NCBI RefSeq assembly: GCF_016427605.1
Contig: NZ_JAELXQ010000001.1
Location: 684,860-748,859, forward strand
Reading direction: 5' to 3'
DNA length: 64,000 nucleotides
Source: Ochrobactrum sp. Q0168
GTDB taxonomy: Bacteria; Pseudomonadota; Alphaproteobacteria; Rhizobiales; Rhizobiaceae
How positions within the stretch are numbered: the first letter of the stretch is position 1; every line of letters begins with the position of its first letter. Below the pieces are notes generated by a model that searched no databases, was not told the origin of the DNA, and was given only the letters and a program-made list of their open reading frames with translations. Made by a program: the position numbers and the translations under genes. Below, one piece after another: positions 37,599-47,556 of this stretch.

Positions 37599-39889
37599 GC
37601 AGTCGTTTTTCTTTCCGCCTGTGCACGCTTACGATGTGCGATCAGACGGGGGGCCGAAGACTTCAGCGACTTTCCGCGACCCGACAGGCTGGGATTGGTC
37701 ATGAAATATTCCTGCGCGTTGAAAGCTTCCTCTCCTTCTTCTTTTTCTATCCGGCGAGAGGTGCCGTCCGCAAGTAGCTGATAGCTCTGTTGGTTATCAA
37801 TTATGTTGGCAAACATGATTTGTGACAGGATTTGCTGGTGCACTGTTGCATTGGTGATGGGCACCAGCGTCTCCACGCGACGGTCTAGATTGCGCGGCAT
37901 CATGTCGGCAGAACCGATATAGACAATGGCTTTGTCTGAGGGCAGATCATGCCCGTTTCCGAAGCAGAAAACGCGGCTATGCTCAAGAAAACGCCCGACA
38001 ATCGACTTGGCGCGGATATTGTCCGATAGGCCCGGAACGCCCGGGCGCAGACAGCAGATGCCACGCACGACCAGCTCGATGTGAACGCCCGCCTGACTTG
38101 CCCTATAAAGCGCATCAATAATCTGTGGATCGACCAGCGAGTTCATCTTCATCCAGATCGCCGCCGGTCGACCGGCCTTCGCATGCGCCACTTCATCCTC
38201 GATGTGCCTGAGGATGCGCGCGCGCAAGGTGAAGGGCGAAATGGCGATTTTCATTTCTTCGGCAGGCTGCGCATAGCCGGTGATGAAATTGAAGATATGC
38301 GCCACATCGCGGGCAATATCCGCATCCGAGGTGAAGAAGGATAGATCCGTATAAATGCGCGCGGTGATCGGATGATAATTGCCGGTGCCCAGATGCACGT
38401 AAGAGCGCAGCTTCTGGTCTTCGCGGCGCACGACAAGCGACATTTTCGCATGGGTTTTCAACTCGATGAAGCCGAACACCACCTGCACGCCCGCGCGTTC
38501 GAGATCGCGCGCCCAGCGAATATTGGCTTCTTCATCGAAGCGCGCCTTCAGCTCGACCAGCGCCGTCACCGACTTGCCCGCTTCAGCCGCATCGACCAGC
38601 GCACGCACGATCGGGCTGTCGTTGGAAGTGCGGTAGAGCGTCTGCTTGATGGCCAGCACATCCGGGTCCGCCGCCGCCTGACGCAGGAATTGCACGACGA
38701 CATCGAAGGATTCATATGGGTGATGAACCACGATGTCCTTTTCGCGAATCGCGGCGAAGCAATCGCCGCCATGTTCACGGATGCGTTCCGGGAAACGCGG
38801 ATTATAGGACACGAATTTCAGGTCATCGCGCGGGATCGAGACGATCTCCGAGATCATGTTGAGCGCCAGAAGCCCTTCATGCACGCTGACGCGATTTTCG
38901 GATACGCCGAGTTCCGTCGCCACGAAGACGCGCAAGGCTTCCGGCATTTCGCCATCGAATTCGATACGGATCACCTGACCGCGACGGCGGCGTTTCAGCG
39001 CCGTTTCGAAGAGACGCACGAGGTCTTCGGCTTCTTCTTCCACCTCAATATCGCTATCGCGAATGATGCGGAACGTGCCTGCGCCGCGCACTTCATAACC
39101 GGGGAACAGCCGCCCGATAAACAGACTCACGGCATCCTCAATGGTGATGAAGCGATAGACGTTCTGCTGATCGGTCGGCAGCTGGATGAAACGCTTCAAA
39201 GCCACCGGGATGCGCAGCAGCGCCGTCATCGGATGATTGTCGGCGCGCCGCGCCAGCTGCAAGGCAATCGAGAAGCCCAGATTCGGGATGAACGGAAACG
39301 GATGCGCCGGATCGATGGAAAGCGGCGTCAGAACGGGGAAAATAGTTTCGAGAAAATGACTTTCCAGCCAGTCCTTCTCCGGCTCCGACAAAGCCGATGG
39401 ACGAACAATGTCGATATTTTCCTGTACCAGCTCGTCACGAAGGATGCGGAACCGTCCCTGCTGCTCAGCCTGCAAGCGGCCCACTTCATCCAGAACGAAG
39501 TCGAGCTGCTCCTGCGGCGTACGACCGTCGGCGCTGCGCAGCGCCACACCGGCGCGAACCTGCGCGGCAAGACCGGCAATGCGCACCATGAAAAACTCAT
39601 CGAGATTGGTGGCCGAAATGGAGAGAAAACGCAGGCGCTCCAACAAGGGCTGGCGCATATTGGCCGCCTCATCCAGAACACGGCGGTTAAACTGGAGCCA
39701 GGAAAACTCGCGATTGACGAAGCGATCAGCGCTGTTCATCAGCTCAGCGATTTCATCTTCATTCAAAGCTTTGTGAGGATCAGGCGCGTTCTGCATATCC
39801 GAACCGATTTCGGAGGTGCTGGTCGGTTCCGCGGTCATCTTAAGAGTCCCACTTTGGGTTTCACTGGCCAACGCACTGTTTTCGCTCAT
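37595..39889 (-). CDS. ppk: Polyphosphate kinase 1
   Basis: An enzyme of about 764 residues that makes polyphosphate from ATP at the membrane. It contains the N-terminal [10 protein letters not shown] region, the phospho-His segment [18 protein letters not shown] and a second conserved His region toward the C-terminus ([12 protein letters not shown]). ATG 39889 follows AGGA; the segment before NREFSW is longer than in E. coli, so a later start is possible. It couples to ppx by a four-base overlap and is the first gene of the pair. Confidence 0.95.
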   Translation of the reverse strand: MSENSALASETQSGTLKMTAEPTSTSEIGSDMQNAPDPHKALNEDEIAELMNSADRFVNREFSWLQFNRRVLDEAANMRQPLLERLRFLSISATNLDEFFMVRIAGLAAQVRAGVALRSADGRTPQEQLDFVLDEVGRLQAEQQGRFRILRDELVQENIDIVRPSALSEPEKDWLESHFLETIFPVLTPLSIDPAHPFPFIPNLGFSIALQLARRADNHPMTALLRIPVALKRFIQLPTDQQNVYRFITIEDAVSLFIGRLFPGYEVRGAGTFRIIRDSDIEVEEEAEDLVRLFETALKRRRRGQVIRIEFDGEMPEALRVFVATELGVSENRVSVHEGLLALNMISEIVSIPRDDLKFVSYNPRFPERIREHGGDCFAAIREKDIVVHHPYESFDVVVQFLRQAAADPDVLAIKQTLYRTSNDSPIVRALVDAAEAGKSVTALVELKARFDEEANIRWARDLERAGVQVVFGFIELKTHAKMSLVVRREDQKLRSYVHLGTGNYHPITARIYTDLSFFTSDADIARDVAHIFNFITGYAQPAEEMKIAISPFTLRARILRHIEDEVAHAKAGRPAAIWMKMNSLVDPQIIDALYRASQAGVHIELVVRGICCLRPGVPGLSDNIRAKSIVGRFLEHSRVFCFGNGHDLPSDKAIVYIGSADMMPRNLDRRVETLVPITNATVHQQILSQIMFANIIDNQQSYQLLADGTSRRIEKEEGEEAFNAQEYFMTNPSLSGRGKSLKSSAPRLIAHRKRAQAERKTTA

Positions 39890-40098
39890 TTTTCCTAATC
39901 CGGCATTTGCCGGAACCAACCGGCGCATCGTAAAGCCTATGGCTGTCACATGACAGTTTGATAGCAAATCACTTAAATATCCCTAGAATTGATGAAAACG
40001 CTTCCGGAAACAAGCGTTTCGCGGTAAACGCAAGCAGAGTTTTGAGCGCGCCGGTCTGAGGCGTGCTATATACCGCGAACGACAGCCCGGAGCGTATT

Positions 40099-40353
40099 AT
40101 GTCCGATCACATCATTCCTCATTTCCAGAACGACGCCGGCCATAATGCCATTGAAATCGGCGTAAAGGAATTCATGTGCGTCGGTGCGAACCCGCCTTTC
40201 GATCATCCGCATGTCTTCCTCGACATGGGCGACGAAAGCGAAGTGGTCTGCCCGTATTGCTCGACCCTTTATCGCTATAATGCCAAGCTGCATGCCGACG
40301 AAACCCTTCCGGCAGGCTGCACCTACGACGCCCCAGCCGACAAAGCGGCCTGA
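40099..40353 (+). CDS. CHCC-type zinc-finger protein (NDUFS6-like)
   Basis: An 84-residue protein with the zf-CHCC arrangement: Cys in FMCVGANPPFDHPHVFLD with its His, then VVCPYCSTLYRY. This is the family of small proteins related to the NDUFS6 zinc subunit of complex I. In alphaproteobacteria these are thought to be complex I accessory subunits; that is family knowledge, not shown here. Start ATG 40099 was chosen over the ORF start at 40063. Another complex I-related protein (NDUFS4-like) lies at 54523. Confidence 0.85.
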   Translation: MSDHIIPHFQNDAGHNAIEIGVKEFMCVGANPPFDHPHVFLDMGDESEVVCPYCSTLYRYNAKLHADETLPAGCTYDAPADKAA

Positions 40354-40404
40354 TCAGCGTCTGTTTAAGCCCATCTCATCACAGCATTGGGCAAGAAGAC
40401 CGAT

Positions 40405-41610
40405 ATGGGCAAAGGCCACATATTGATAGCAGGAGCCGGCGTCGCGGGATTGAGCGCGGCGCTGGAACTTGCAGCGCGGGGCTGGACCATCCAGCTCATC
40501 GAGAAAGCTTCCGCTCTTTCGGAAGTCGGCGCGGGCCTGCAACTGGCCCCAAACGCGATGCGTCACCTTGAGCGCCTCGGCGTTGCCGACAAGCTTGTTT
40601 CTCACACCGTAACACCTGAAAAACTTTATCTTGTTGACGGGCGCAAGGCGCGTCCCCTGCTCGCAATGGAGCTGGGCGATAAGGCCCGTCGGCGCTGGCG
40701 CCATGCCTATGTGGTCTGCCACCGCGCCGATCTGCAATCAGCTCTTTTGCAAGCCTGCGAGGAAAATCCAGCGATCCAGATCAGCCTCGGCAGCGAAATC
40801 CTCGACCATGCCGACCGCGACAATGGCATCGTGGCGACCGTCAAAAGCGAAAGCAGGACGTATACCCTTGAGGCCGATTATCTGATCGCCTGCGACGGGG
40901 TCTGGTCTGCGCAGCGTGCGTTTGCCGGTTACGACAAGGCGCAGTTCAGCGGCCATATTGCATGGCGCACCACATTGGCGACCGATGCCCTGCCCGCCTC
41001 TTTCCTGAGCGCTCTTCCTGAACGCAAGGCCGTATCCGCCTGGCTCGGCCCCGACATTCATTTCATCGCCTATCCCGTCAAAGCCGGAACCTTCTTCAAT
41101 TTCGTTGCCATCACCGCAGGCGAAAATCCCGGCGAAAGCTGGTCGAAAGCCGGCGACCGCACAAAACTGCAGGCCGCGTATAGGAACTGGGCCAAGCCGG
41201 TTCGCGATGTGTTAGCCGCTGCCGAAGACTGGACCTATTGGCCGCTTTTTGAAATGGCGGAACCGCAGTTTTTGGGGCCCAACCGCACGGTGCTGCTCGG
41301 CGATGCATCCCATGCCGTTACGCCATTTGCCGCACAAGGTGCTGCGATGGCGATCGAGGACGCCGCCGCCCTTGCCGAAGCGCTTGATGCCGCCGATCGA
41401 TCAGCGGGACTGCGCCGCTTCGATGCCATCCGCAAGGAAAGGATCGCCGCTGTCGCTAAACGCGGCCAGCTGAACCGCTTTGCCTATCACGCCACCGGAC
41501 CGATGGCGCTTGGCCGCAACATGCTCTTTGCCCTGCGCCGTCCGGATACCTTCCTCAAGGATCTGGACTGGCTTTATGGCTATGATGCCGTTGCGGCCCT
41601 ACGCGGATAG
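40405..41610 (+). CDS. FAD-dependent aromatic monooxygenase (salicylate hydroxylase-like)
   Basis: A 401-residue flavoprotein of the PHBH-like group A. It has an N-terminal FAD-binding GAGVAGLSAALELAARG, a middle DG-type motif (LIACDGVWSAQR) and a late GDASHAVTPFAAQGA motif near residue 290. Such enzymes use NAD(P)H and O2 to hydroxylate aromatic rings; the substrate cannot be told. ATG 40405 is preferred to TTG 40387. It is the last rightward gene before two leftward VOC genes. Confidence 0.85.
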   Translation: MGKGHILIAGAGVAGLSAALELAARGWTIQLIEKASALSEVGAGLQLAPNAMRHLERLGVADKLVSHTVTPEKLYLVDGRKARPLLAMELGDKARRRWRHAYVVCHRADLQSALLQACEENPAIQISLGSEILDHADRDNGIVATVKSESRTYTLEADYLIACDGVWSAQRAFAGYDKAQFSGHIAWRTTLATDALPASFLSALPERKAVSAWLGPDIHFIAYPVKAGTFFNFVAITAGENPGESWSKAGDRTKLQAAYRNWAKPVRDVLAAAEDWTYWPLFEMAEPQFLGPNRTVLLGDASHAVTPFAAQGAAMAIEDAAALAEALDAADRSAGLRRFDAIRKERIAAVAKRGQLNRFAYHATGPMALGRNMLFALRRPDTFLKDLDWLYGYDAVAALRG

Positions 41611-41617
41611 TCGGAAG

Positions 41618-42103
41618 TCAGGCTGCGTCGCGCGCAGCTTCCAGTGTCGCCACGTCGATCTTGACCATTTTCATCATGGCATCCGCCACGCGCTGGCGCA
41701 CATCAGGTGCACCATTTTCCAGAATATCGAGCAACATGTCCGGCACGATCTGCCACGCGAAGCCGTATTTGTCGGTCAGCCAACTGCATTCCATCGGCGA
41801 CCCGCCTTCCAGAAGCCTTTCCCAGAAGGCATCCACTTCCGCCTGATCCTTGCAGCGAACGATCAGCGAAGCCGCCGGTGAAAACTTGAACTGCGGACCA
41901 CCGTTGAGGCCGCATATCTTCTGTCCATCAAGCGTGAAATTCGCCGTGACCGCCTGTTCCTCGTTTTGCTGGTGGCCATGCTTGAAGCGGATGAAGCCAT
42001 CAATCGAAGCCGGTCGCCCACAGGCGCGGAAAATCGAAACGTAATGGTGGGCGGCTTCTTCCGCCTGCCCATCGAACCACAGGCAAATGGTGAGACCAGA
42101 CAT
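41618..42103 (-). CDS. VOC family protein, PhnB/3-demethylubiquinone-like
   Basis: A 161-residue protein of the PhnB-like VOC group, with the family opening LTICLWFDGQAEEAAHHYVSIF, then NGGPQFKFSPAASLIVRC and the closing WQIVPDMLLDILE. The fold often binds a divalent metal, but here the usual glyoxalase metal ligands are not all evident. Function unknown. ATG 42103 follows GGGAGG. It lies downstream of a second VOC gene in the same direction, perhaps an operon. Confidence 0.8.
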   Translation of the reverse strand: MSGLTICLWFDGQAEEAAHHYVSIFRACGRPASIDGFIRFKHGHQQNEEQAVTANFTLDGQKICGLNGGPQFKFSPAASLIVRCKDQAEVDAFWERLLEGGSPMECSWLTDKYGFAWQIVPDMLLDILENGAPDVRQRVADAMMKMVKIDVATLEAARDAA

Positions 42104-42134
42104 GGTCAATTCCTCCCTGTCTATTCGGTTTTTG

Positions 42135-42551
42135 TCAGCCCATGACCTTGGCGGCTTCTTCCATATCCATCCACATCAGCTCCCAGATATGGCCGTCCAG
42201 ATCTTCAAAGCTGCGCCCATACATGAAACCATAGTCCTGCTTGGCCGCCGGATCGGCGCGACCGCCAGCCTTTGCGGCCTTTTCAACCGTATCATCCACC
42301 TCGGCCTTGCTGTCGGCAGAAAGGCAGACCAGCACTTCGCTGACCGCACCGGCATCGGCGATTTTCTTCGGCGTGAACTGGCTGAACTTTTCGTGATTGA
42401 GGATCATCGCGTGGATCGTATCGGAGAAAACCATGCAGGATGCGGTTTCGTCCGAGAACATCGGGTTCTTCTTTGCGCCAATGGCTTCATAAAAGCTCGT
42501 TGAGCGCGCGACGTCTTTTACAGGCAGATTCACGAAAATCATCTTCGGCAT
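42135..42551 (-). CDS. VOC family (glyoxalase-like) protein
   Basis: A 138-residue protein with a VOC beta-alpha-beta-beta-beta start (MIFVNLPVKDVARSTSFYEAIG) and a C-terminal SFEDLDGHIWELMWMD containing the common DxDGHxWEL type motif. It resembles lactoylglutathione lyase relatives; the reaction is unknown. ATG 42551 follows GGAGGAAATGAC. It diverges from the HxlR regulator gene at 42702, so control by that regulator is plausible. Confidence 0.82.
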   Translation of the reverse strand: MPKMIFVNLPVKDVARSTSFYEAIGAKKNPMFSDETASCMVFSDTIHAMILNHEKFSQFTPKKIADAGAVSEVLVCLSADSKAEVDDTVEKAAKAGGRADPAAKQDYGFMYGRSFEDLDGHIWELMWMDMEEAAKVMG

Positions 42552-42665
42552 GTCATTTCCTCCATTGGCAGGGCGCGGCCCTGGCTCCATTGCTATCATT
42601 AGTCGCCCACTGCGCCCCGCCGCAGCGCCGGACATTTCTCAGCTGTTGTTCCGGCTTAAGTTTGC

Positions 42666-42711
42666 TTGAACATAATGACAGATAAGTTATAATAGGCAAC
42701 CATGAAGTTAG
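42666..42711 (+). promoter_or_regulatory. Promoter of the HxlR gene with overlapping operator half-site
   Basis: TTGAAC (42666-42671) and TATAAT (42688-42693) are 16 bases apart. The predicted start of transcription is almost at the ATG (42702), suggesting a leaderless or very short-leader mRNA. GGCAAC-CATGAA-GTTA spans the ATG and matches the palindrome at 43444-43469 in its left arm and spacing, consistent with autorepression. Confidence 0.6.
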
Positions 42712-43403
42712 AAAAAATAACTAGAACTGCAAAAAAGACGGCTAAACGCAGCTATGACGATGCGTGCGCTGCCGCGCATGGCCTTGATTTAATTGGAGAA
42801 CGTTGGGCGTTGCTTGTCATGCGCGAATTACTGCTGGGACCGAAGCGCTTCAGCGATCTGCGCACCGATCTGCCGGGCGTCAGTGCGAATGTGCTCACCC
42901 AAAGGCTCGAAGGGCTGGAGCTGGCGGGCATTCTCCACAAGACCAAATTGCCCCCGCCTGCCTCCGTGCAGGTCTATGAACTCACCCAATGGGGCTATGA
43001 AAGCGAGCCGATCCTGCAAGCGCTTGGCCGCTGGGCTGCGCGCTCGCCGCTGCACGATCCGAATCTGCCGATCTCAACGGTTTCCTTCCTTCTATCCCTG
43101 CGCACCATGCTGGATAGCGGACGCGCCCATGGCATGAATGCGACCATCCACCTGCGGCTGGATGGGGAAGATTTCACCGCACGGCTGCATGACGGGACGC
43201 TGGACATCGCCCGCGGCAGGCCGGAGCGATACGATCTTTCGCTGCAAGGCGCGCCGCGTATGCTAGCCGCAACCATCTATGGCGGACAGCCATTGTCAGC
43301 GCTGGAGGAAGCCGGTCTGCTGATCGTCGAAGGGGATCGAGCCCTGGCAGAAAAACTTCGCACACTCTTCCCCCTGCCCGACAAGGCATCCCTGCCGGAA
43401 TGA
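42702..43403 (+). CDS. HxlR family regulator with C-terminal SCP2-like domain
   Basis: A 233-residue protein. An HxlR winged helix occupies the first 120 residues (ERWALLVMRELLLGPKRF, DLPGVSANVLTQRLEGLE, YELTQWG). It is followed by a domain of about 100 residues (TIHLRLDGEDFTARLHDG onward) resembling the sterol-carrier/alkyl-sulfatase type ligand-binding fold. This two-domain form suggests a small-molecule sensor. Operator-like GCAAC-N6-GTTGC palindromes overlap its start codon and lie just after its stop before the SRPBCC gene. It diverges from the VOC pair. Confidence 0.8.
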   Translation: MKLEKITRTAKKTAKRSYDDACAAAHGLDLIGERWALLVMRELLLGPKRFSDLRTDLPGVSANVLTQRLEGLELAGILHKTKLPPPASVQVYELTQWGYESEPILQALGRWAARSPLHDPNLPISTVSFLLSLRTMLDSGRAHGMNATIHLRLDGEDFTARLHDGTLDIARGRPERYDLSLQGAPRMLAATIYGGQPLSALEEAGLLIVEGDRALAEKLRTLFPLPDKASLPE

Positions 43404-43407
43404 ATAT

Positions 43408-43469
43408 GCAACTTTTTGGTTGCTTATTTTTCCGACGTCTGTAAATTGGCAACCATTAAGTTGCCAATT
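43408..43469. promoter_or_regulatory. Two operator-like palindromes upstream of the SRPBCC gene
   Basis: Site 1 at 43408-43423 is GCAAC-TTTTTG-GTTGC. Site 2 at 43444-43469 is AATTGGCAAC-N6-GTTGCCAATT, a perfect 10-bp-arm palindrome. Both share arm sequence and 6-base spacing with the half-site over the HxlR start codon, so the HxlR protein is the likely binder (inference). Confidence 0.7.
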
Positions 43470-43485
43470 ACGGAGGATGAACGCT

Positions 43486-43947
43486 ATGACCGTTGCAAGC
43501 ACCACAGATCGCATTGAGAAAACCGTCGACATTCGCGCGGGCATTGAGCGCGTCTGGCGCGCTTTGACGGATCATGACGAGTTTGGACGCTGGTTTCGCG
43601 TCAAGCTCGATGGACCGTTCATCGTCGGCACAGCATCGACCGGCCACATCACCTATCCGGGTTTTGAGCATGTGCGCTGGGAATCCTTCATCAAGGATAT
43701 GAAAGCGCCACATTATTTCGCTTTCACCTGGCATCCCTATGCCGTCGAACCCGACGTCGATTATTCCAAGGAGCCGCCGACGCTGGTGGAATTCAAGCTT
43801 GAACCGATCGATAACGGCACGCGCCTGACGGTTGTTGAAAGCGGTTTCGACGCCCTGCCCGCCGAGCGCCAGCCATTGGCGCTGCGCATGAACGAGGGCG
43901 GCTGGCAGGAGCAGGTCGGCAATATCAAGGCCCATGTCGAAAAATGA
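43486..43947 (+). CDS. SRPBCC (AHSA1-like) domain protein
   Basis: A 153-residue START/Bet v1-like protein of the AHSA1 type. It opens with IEKTVDIRAGIERVWRALTD and shows the YFAFTWHPYA strand and a closing GGWQEQVGNIKAHVE. Such proteins bind hydrophobic ligands in a deep cavity or assist chaperones. ATG 43486 follows GGAGG at nine bases; the ATG at 43477 is too close to it. Two strong palindromes sit immediately upstream. The stop overlaps the ArsR gene (ATGA), a frequent pairing of these families. Confidence 0.85.
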   Translation: MTVASTTDRIEKTVDIRAGIERVWRALTDHDEFGRWFRVKLDGPFIVGTASTGHITYPGFEHVRWESFIKDMKAPHYFAFTWHPYAVEPDVDYSKEPPTLVEFKLEPIDNGTRLTVVESGFDALPAERQPLALRMNEGGWQEQVGNIKAHVEK

Positions 43948-44279
43948 ATGAAAGCGCGGCCCCACACGCCATGGAAATATCCGCAATTTTCGGGGCGCTT
44001 GCCGACCCGACGAGACTCGCTCTCATCGAAACCTTGAGTGACGGTGAGAGCCGTTCCATCGTGGTGCTGTCGCAGAATGGCAGCATCACGCGGCAGGCCG
44101 TGACCAAACACCTCTCCGTTCTCGAACAGGTGGGGCTGGTGCAGCGGGAAAAGATCGGGCGGGAAAGTCATTTCCGCCTGCATCCGGCTCCACTTGTCGA
44201 CGCCCGCGCCTATCTGGCAGCCGTTTCAAGCCAATGGGACGATGCCTTGCAGCGCCTGCGCCATTTCGTGGAAGATTGA
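43944..44279 (+). CDS. ArsR family transcriptional regulator
   Basis: A 111-residue winged-helix protein: IFGALADPTRLALIETLSDG, the recognition helix region ITRQAVTKHLSVLEQVGLV and the wing KIGRESHFRLHP. It lacks the Cys-x-Cys metal site of ArsR proper, so it is a non-metal or unknown-signal member of the type often paired with SRPBCC proteins. Its ATG overlaps the SRPBCC stop by four bases. A terminator-like hairpin follows. Confidence 0.87.
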   Translation: MNESAAPHAMEISAIFGALADPTRLALIETLSDGESRSIVVLSQNGSITRQAVTKHLSVLEQVGLVQREKIGRESHFRLHPAPLVDARAYLAAVSSQWDDALQRLRHFVED

Positions 44280-44324
44280 AAACACGCGGTCGATGGCAAT
44301 GTGTAGGACTTTCAATAAAAACAC

Positions 44325-44352
44325 CCGCCAGCACTACTGGCGGCTGTTTTTC
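44325..44352. terminator. Terminator between arsR-like gene and aapP
   Basis: CCGCCAG (44325-44331) pairs with CTGGCGG (44337-44343) over a CACTA loop. TTTTT follows on the plus strand and an A-rich/T-rich flank exists on the other side, so it can serve both convergent genes. Confidence 0.82.
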
Positions 44353-44372
44353 AATTCACGCCCTTAACTGGA

Positions 44373-45182
44373 TCAGTGCAGGATCTGGCTGAGGAACAGC
44401 TTGGTACGCTCATGCTGCGGATTGTCGAAGAACTCGTTCGGCGAATTCTGTTCGACGATTTGGCCCTGATCCATGAAGATCACGCGATTGGCGACCTGAC
44501 GGGCGAAGCCCATTTCGTGCGTCACGCAGATCATGGTCATGCCTTCGGCTGCGAGGCTCACCATCGTATCGAGCACTTCCTTGACCATTTCCGGATCGAG
44601 CGCAGAAGTCGGCTCGTCGAACAGCATGACCTTCGGGTTCATGCACAGCGCACGGGCAATCGCCACGCGCTGCTGCTGGCCGCCGGAAAGCTGGCCCGGA
44701 TATTTATTGGCCTGTTCGGGAATTTTTACGCGCGCCAGATAATGCATGGCGATTTCTTCCGCCTGCTTCTTTGGCATCTTGCGCACCCAGATCGGGGCCA
44801 GCGTGCAGTTTTCCAGAATGGTAAGGTGCGGGAAGAGATTGAAGTGTTGGAAAACCATGCCGACTTCGCGGCGCACTTCATCGATCTTCTTCAGGTCATT
44901 CGTAAGTTCGATCCCGTCAACGACGATCTTGCCCTTCTGGTGTTCCTCCAGGCGGTTGATGCAGCGGATCATCGTCGATTTTCCCGAGCCCGACGGACCA
45001 GCCACGACGATGCGCTCGCCGCGCATCACCTTCAGATTGATGTCGCGCAGGACATGAAACTCACCATACCACTTGTGCATATTGGTGATTTCGATGGCGA
45101 CATCGGTTTTGGATACCTGCATCTTCGAGCGGTCAACCTCAACACCGAGCTCTGATTGCGGGAGGGCGCTTTGTGCACTCAT
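44373..45182 (-). CDS. aapP: General L-amino acid ABC transporter, ATP-binding protein
   Basis: A 269-residue ABC ATPase of the polar amino-acid type: Walker [10 protein letters not shown], signature LSGGQQQR and Walker [13 protein letters not shown] followed by a switch His in VTHEMGF. It is the last gene of a leftward aapJ-aapQ-aapM-aapP set, the classic rhizobial general amino-acid permease. ATG 45182 aligns with family starts; the longer ORF to 45335 overlaps aapM and is rejected. Confidence 0.94.
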   Translation of the reverse strand: MSAQSALPQSELGVEVDRSKMQVSKTDVAIEITNMHKWYGEFHVLRDINLKVMRGERIVVAGPSGSGKSTMIRCINRLEEHQKGKIVVDGIELTNDLKKIDEVRREVGMVFQHFNLFPHLTILENCTLAPIWVRKMPKKQAEEIAMHYLARVKIPEQANKYPGQLSGGQQQRVAIARALCMNPKVMLFDEPTSALDPEMVKEVLDTMVSLAAEGMTMICVTHEMGFARQVANRVIFMDQGQIVEQNSPNEFFDNPQHERTKLFLSQILH

Positions 45183-45205
45183 TCCATTCTTCCCTTTTGT
45201 TCTTT

Positions 45206-46369
45206 TTATCGTTTGTGACCCGTGTCGAGCCGTCGTTCCATGAATATAGAGTATCGCGACATAGCGAAACAGAAAATCCAGAAAACAAAGCCCGCAAAGA
45301 TCAGGCCGGTAGCAGGCGTCTGTGGAGAAGCCCAATTGGCATCGGAGAAGCTCTGGCGCACGATGCCCAGAAGATCGAACATGCCGATGATGTAGACGAG
45401 GCTCGTATCCTTGAAGAGCCCGATGAAGGTGTTCACAATACCCGGAATAACCAGTTTCAGCGCTTGTGGCAGGATAATGAGTCCAGTCTTCTGCCAGTAG
45501 CTGAGACCGAGCGCATCCGCGCCTTCATATTGCCCGCGCGAGATTGCCTGAAGTCCGCCGCGTACCACTTCCGCCATATAGGCCGATGCGAACAGCGCCA
45601 CGCCGATCAGGGCCCGCAGCAATTTATCGAAGGTAACACCCGGCGGCAGGAACAGCGGCAGCATGACGCTCGCCATGAACAGCACCGTTACCAGTGGAAC
45701 ACCGCGCACCATTTCGATGAAAATGATGCTAAATGTCTTGATGACGGGCAGATGCGACCGGCGACCAAGCGCCAGCAGAATGCCGAGCGGCAACGAGACC
45801 GCGATCCCGACGAAGGACAGAACAAGCGTCACCAGAAGGCCGCCCCAAAGCGGCGTTTCCACGAAAGGCAGGCCGAACCAGCCGCCAACCAGCAGAAAGA
45901 ACGCCACGAATGGAAAGACGAAGAAGAACGCAATGGCGTTGAGCGCCTTCTGTGGCACCTTCGGTATCATAAGCGGCACGAGAAGGATGACGAATAGCAA
46001 AGCCGTCAGATTGACCCGCCAGCGCTGATCGATGGGGTAGCGGCCATAGATGAACTGCTCATACTTGGCATGAACGAAAGCCCAGCAAGCCCCGGACCAG
46101 CCATCCGGCTGTGCGCCACCCTGTGCGACGGTCAGACAGGCGGTGCGGTCGGTTCCGCTCCACACCGCATTGATGAAGAGCCATTGAATGACCGAGGGCA
46201 GAAACCAGACCAGCAGAAACAGAGCGAAGATTGTTAGAGCCGCATCGGTCGGAGACGCGAAGAGATTGACGCGCAGCCAGTGCGAAAAGCCCTGCACGGA
46301 CCGCGGCGGCTTTTCGCCATCAACCATTTGCGTGCGGATATATTGGAGATCGGCATTTTCCATGGTCAT
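45206..46369 (-). CDS. aapM: General L-amino acid ABC transporter, permease
   Basis: A 387-residue inner-membrane permease with around eight hydrophobic helices. The EAA-type cytoplasmic loop reads [22 protein letters not shown]. The N-terminal half is longer than in single-domain HisM-type permeases, as typical for AapM. Its ATG overlaps the aapQ stop (ATGA), so the two permeases are translationally coupled and form the heterodimeric channel. Confidence 0.93.
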   Translation of the reverse strand: MTMENADLQYIRTQMVDGEKPPRSVQGFSHWLRVNLFASPTDAALTIFALFLLVWFLPSVIQWLFINAVWSGTDRTACLTVAQGGAQPDGWSGACWAFVHAKYEQFIYGRYPIDQRWRVNLTALLFVILLVPLMIPKVPQKALNAIAFFFVFPFVAFFLLVGGWFGLPFVETPLWGGLLVTLVLSFVGIAVSLPLGILLALGRRSHLPVIKTFSIIFIEMVRGVPLVTVLFMASVMLPLFLPPGVTFDKLLRALIGVALFASAYMAEVVRGGLQAISRGQYEGADALGLSYWQKTGLIILPQALKLVIPGIVNTFIGLFKDTSLVYIIGMFDLLGIVRQSFSDANWASPQTPATGLIFAGFVFWIFCFAMSRYSIFMERRLDTGHKR

Positions 46370-47556
46370 CTCTCCACCAGCGCCATTTTGGCGTTAAACC
46401 AGTTCATGATGGCGGATGTGACCAGGCTGATGCCCAGATAGATCACCATCCAGATCGCCACGACTTCAACCGACTGGCCGGTCTGGTTGAGGACCGTGCC
46501 GCCGACAGCGACCAAATCCGGATAGCCGATGGCAATTGCCAGCGAGGAGTTCTTGATAAGGTTCAGATACTGGCTCGAAAGAGGCGGGGTGATAATGCGT
46601 AGCGCCTGCGGCACGATGATCAGGGGCATGGTCGGACCAGGCCGCAGGCCAACCGCATAGGCCGCTTCCGTCTGCCCCCTGTTGACGCCGAGAATGCCCG
46701 CGCGAACCGTTTCAGCGATGAACGAGGCTGTATAGAAGGACAAGGCCAGGAAAAGCGCCAGGAATTCGGGCTTGATCTGGGCACCGCCCGTCAGATTGAA
46801 TGTGCCGAGTTTCGGAACATCGAAGGAAATCGGAAAACCGGTCGCGATGAAGGCAACCAGTGGCAGACCGATAATCAATGCTATCGTCGCACGGATCGTA
46901 TGGAAGGGCTGACCGGTCGCCATCTGCCGACGCTTGGCCCAGCGCGCCACCACGAAAGACGCGACGATACCCAGCACAAGCGCCACCGGAATAAGCCATG
47001 CTCTCTCACCCCAGACGGGTGCCGGCATGAAAAAACCGCGTGTATTGATATAGGTGTGCAACGGTCCGCTGATGCTTTCGCGCACGTTCGGTAAGGTGGA
47101 CAGAATGCCGAAATACCAGAAGAAAATGACCAGCAGCGGCGGAATGTTGCGAAACACTTCAACATAGACTGTGCAGAGCTTGCGGATGAGCCAGTTGCGG
47201 GACAGACGACCGATACCGACGAGAAACCCGATGATCGAGGCTGTAATTACGCCCAAACCGGCAACATAGAGCGTGTTGACGAGCCCCACCAGAAAGGCCC
47301 TGGCATAAGTCGAATCGCTGTTATACGAAATCAGCGTCTGGCTGACATCGAAGCCCGCGCGGCCTTTCAAAAAGCCGAAGCCGGAGGCGATATTCGCGCG
47401 CTGCAGGTTGGTGACCGTGTTTCCGACGATCCAGTAGATCGCCGCCACGACCGCGACGAACACTAAAATCTGATAGAAGATGCCGCGAACGCGCGGATCG
47501 TACAGAAGTGAGGTTCCACCGCCACCATGGCGTTCAGTTGCAGAATAGGAAGCCAT
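46366..47556 (-). CDS. aapQ: General L-amino acid ABC transporter, permease
   Basis: A 396-residue permease partner of AapM. It has a long N-terminal extension with helices, a conserved [15 protein letters not shown] stretch and an EAA loop containing [26 protein letters not shown] 47556 was chosen because the protein then begins [15 protein letters not shown] as in relatives. It follows aapJ after a gap of about 300 bases containing a hairpin, commonly used to keep binding-protein mRNA more abundant. Confidence 0.93.
   Translation of the reverse strand: MASYSATERHGGGGTSLLYDPRVRGIFYQILVFVAVVAAIYWIVGNTVTNLQRANIASGFGFLKGRAGFDVSQTLISYNSDSTYARAFLVGLVNTLYVAGLGVITASIIGFLVGIGRLSRNWLIRKLCTVYVEVFRNIPPLLVIFFWYFGILSTLPNVRESISGPLHTYINTRGFFMPAPVWGERAWLIPVALVLGIVASFVVARWAKRRQMATGQPFHTIRATIALIIGLPLVAFIATGFPISFDVPKLGTFNLTGGAQIKPEFLALFLALSFYTASFIAETVRAGILGVNRGQTEAAYAVGLRPGPTMPLIIVPQALRIITPPLSSQYLNLIKNSSLAIAIGYPDLVAVGGTVLNQTGQSVEVVAIWMVIYLGISLVTSAIMNWFNAKMALVER

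Noticed and set aside
38372-39898. Plus-strand frame of 508 codons
   Set aside because: It is antisense to ppk, whose motifs and family length are intact.
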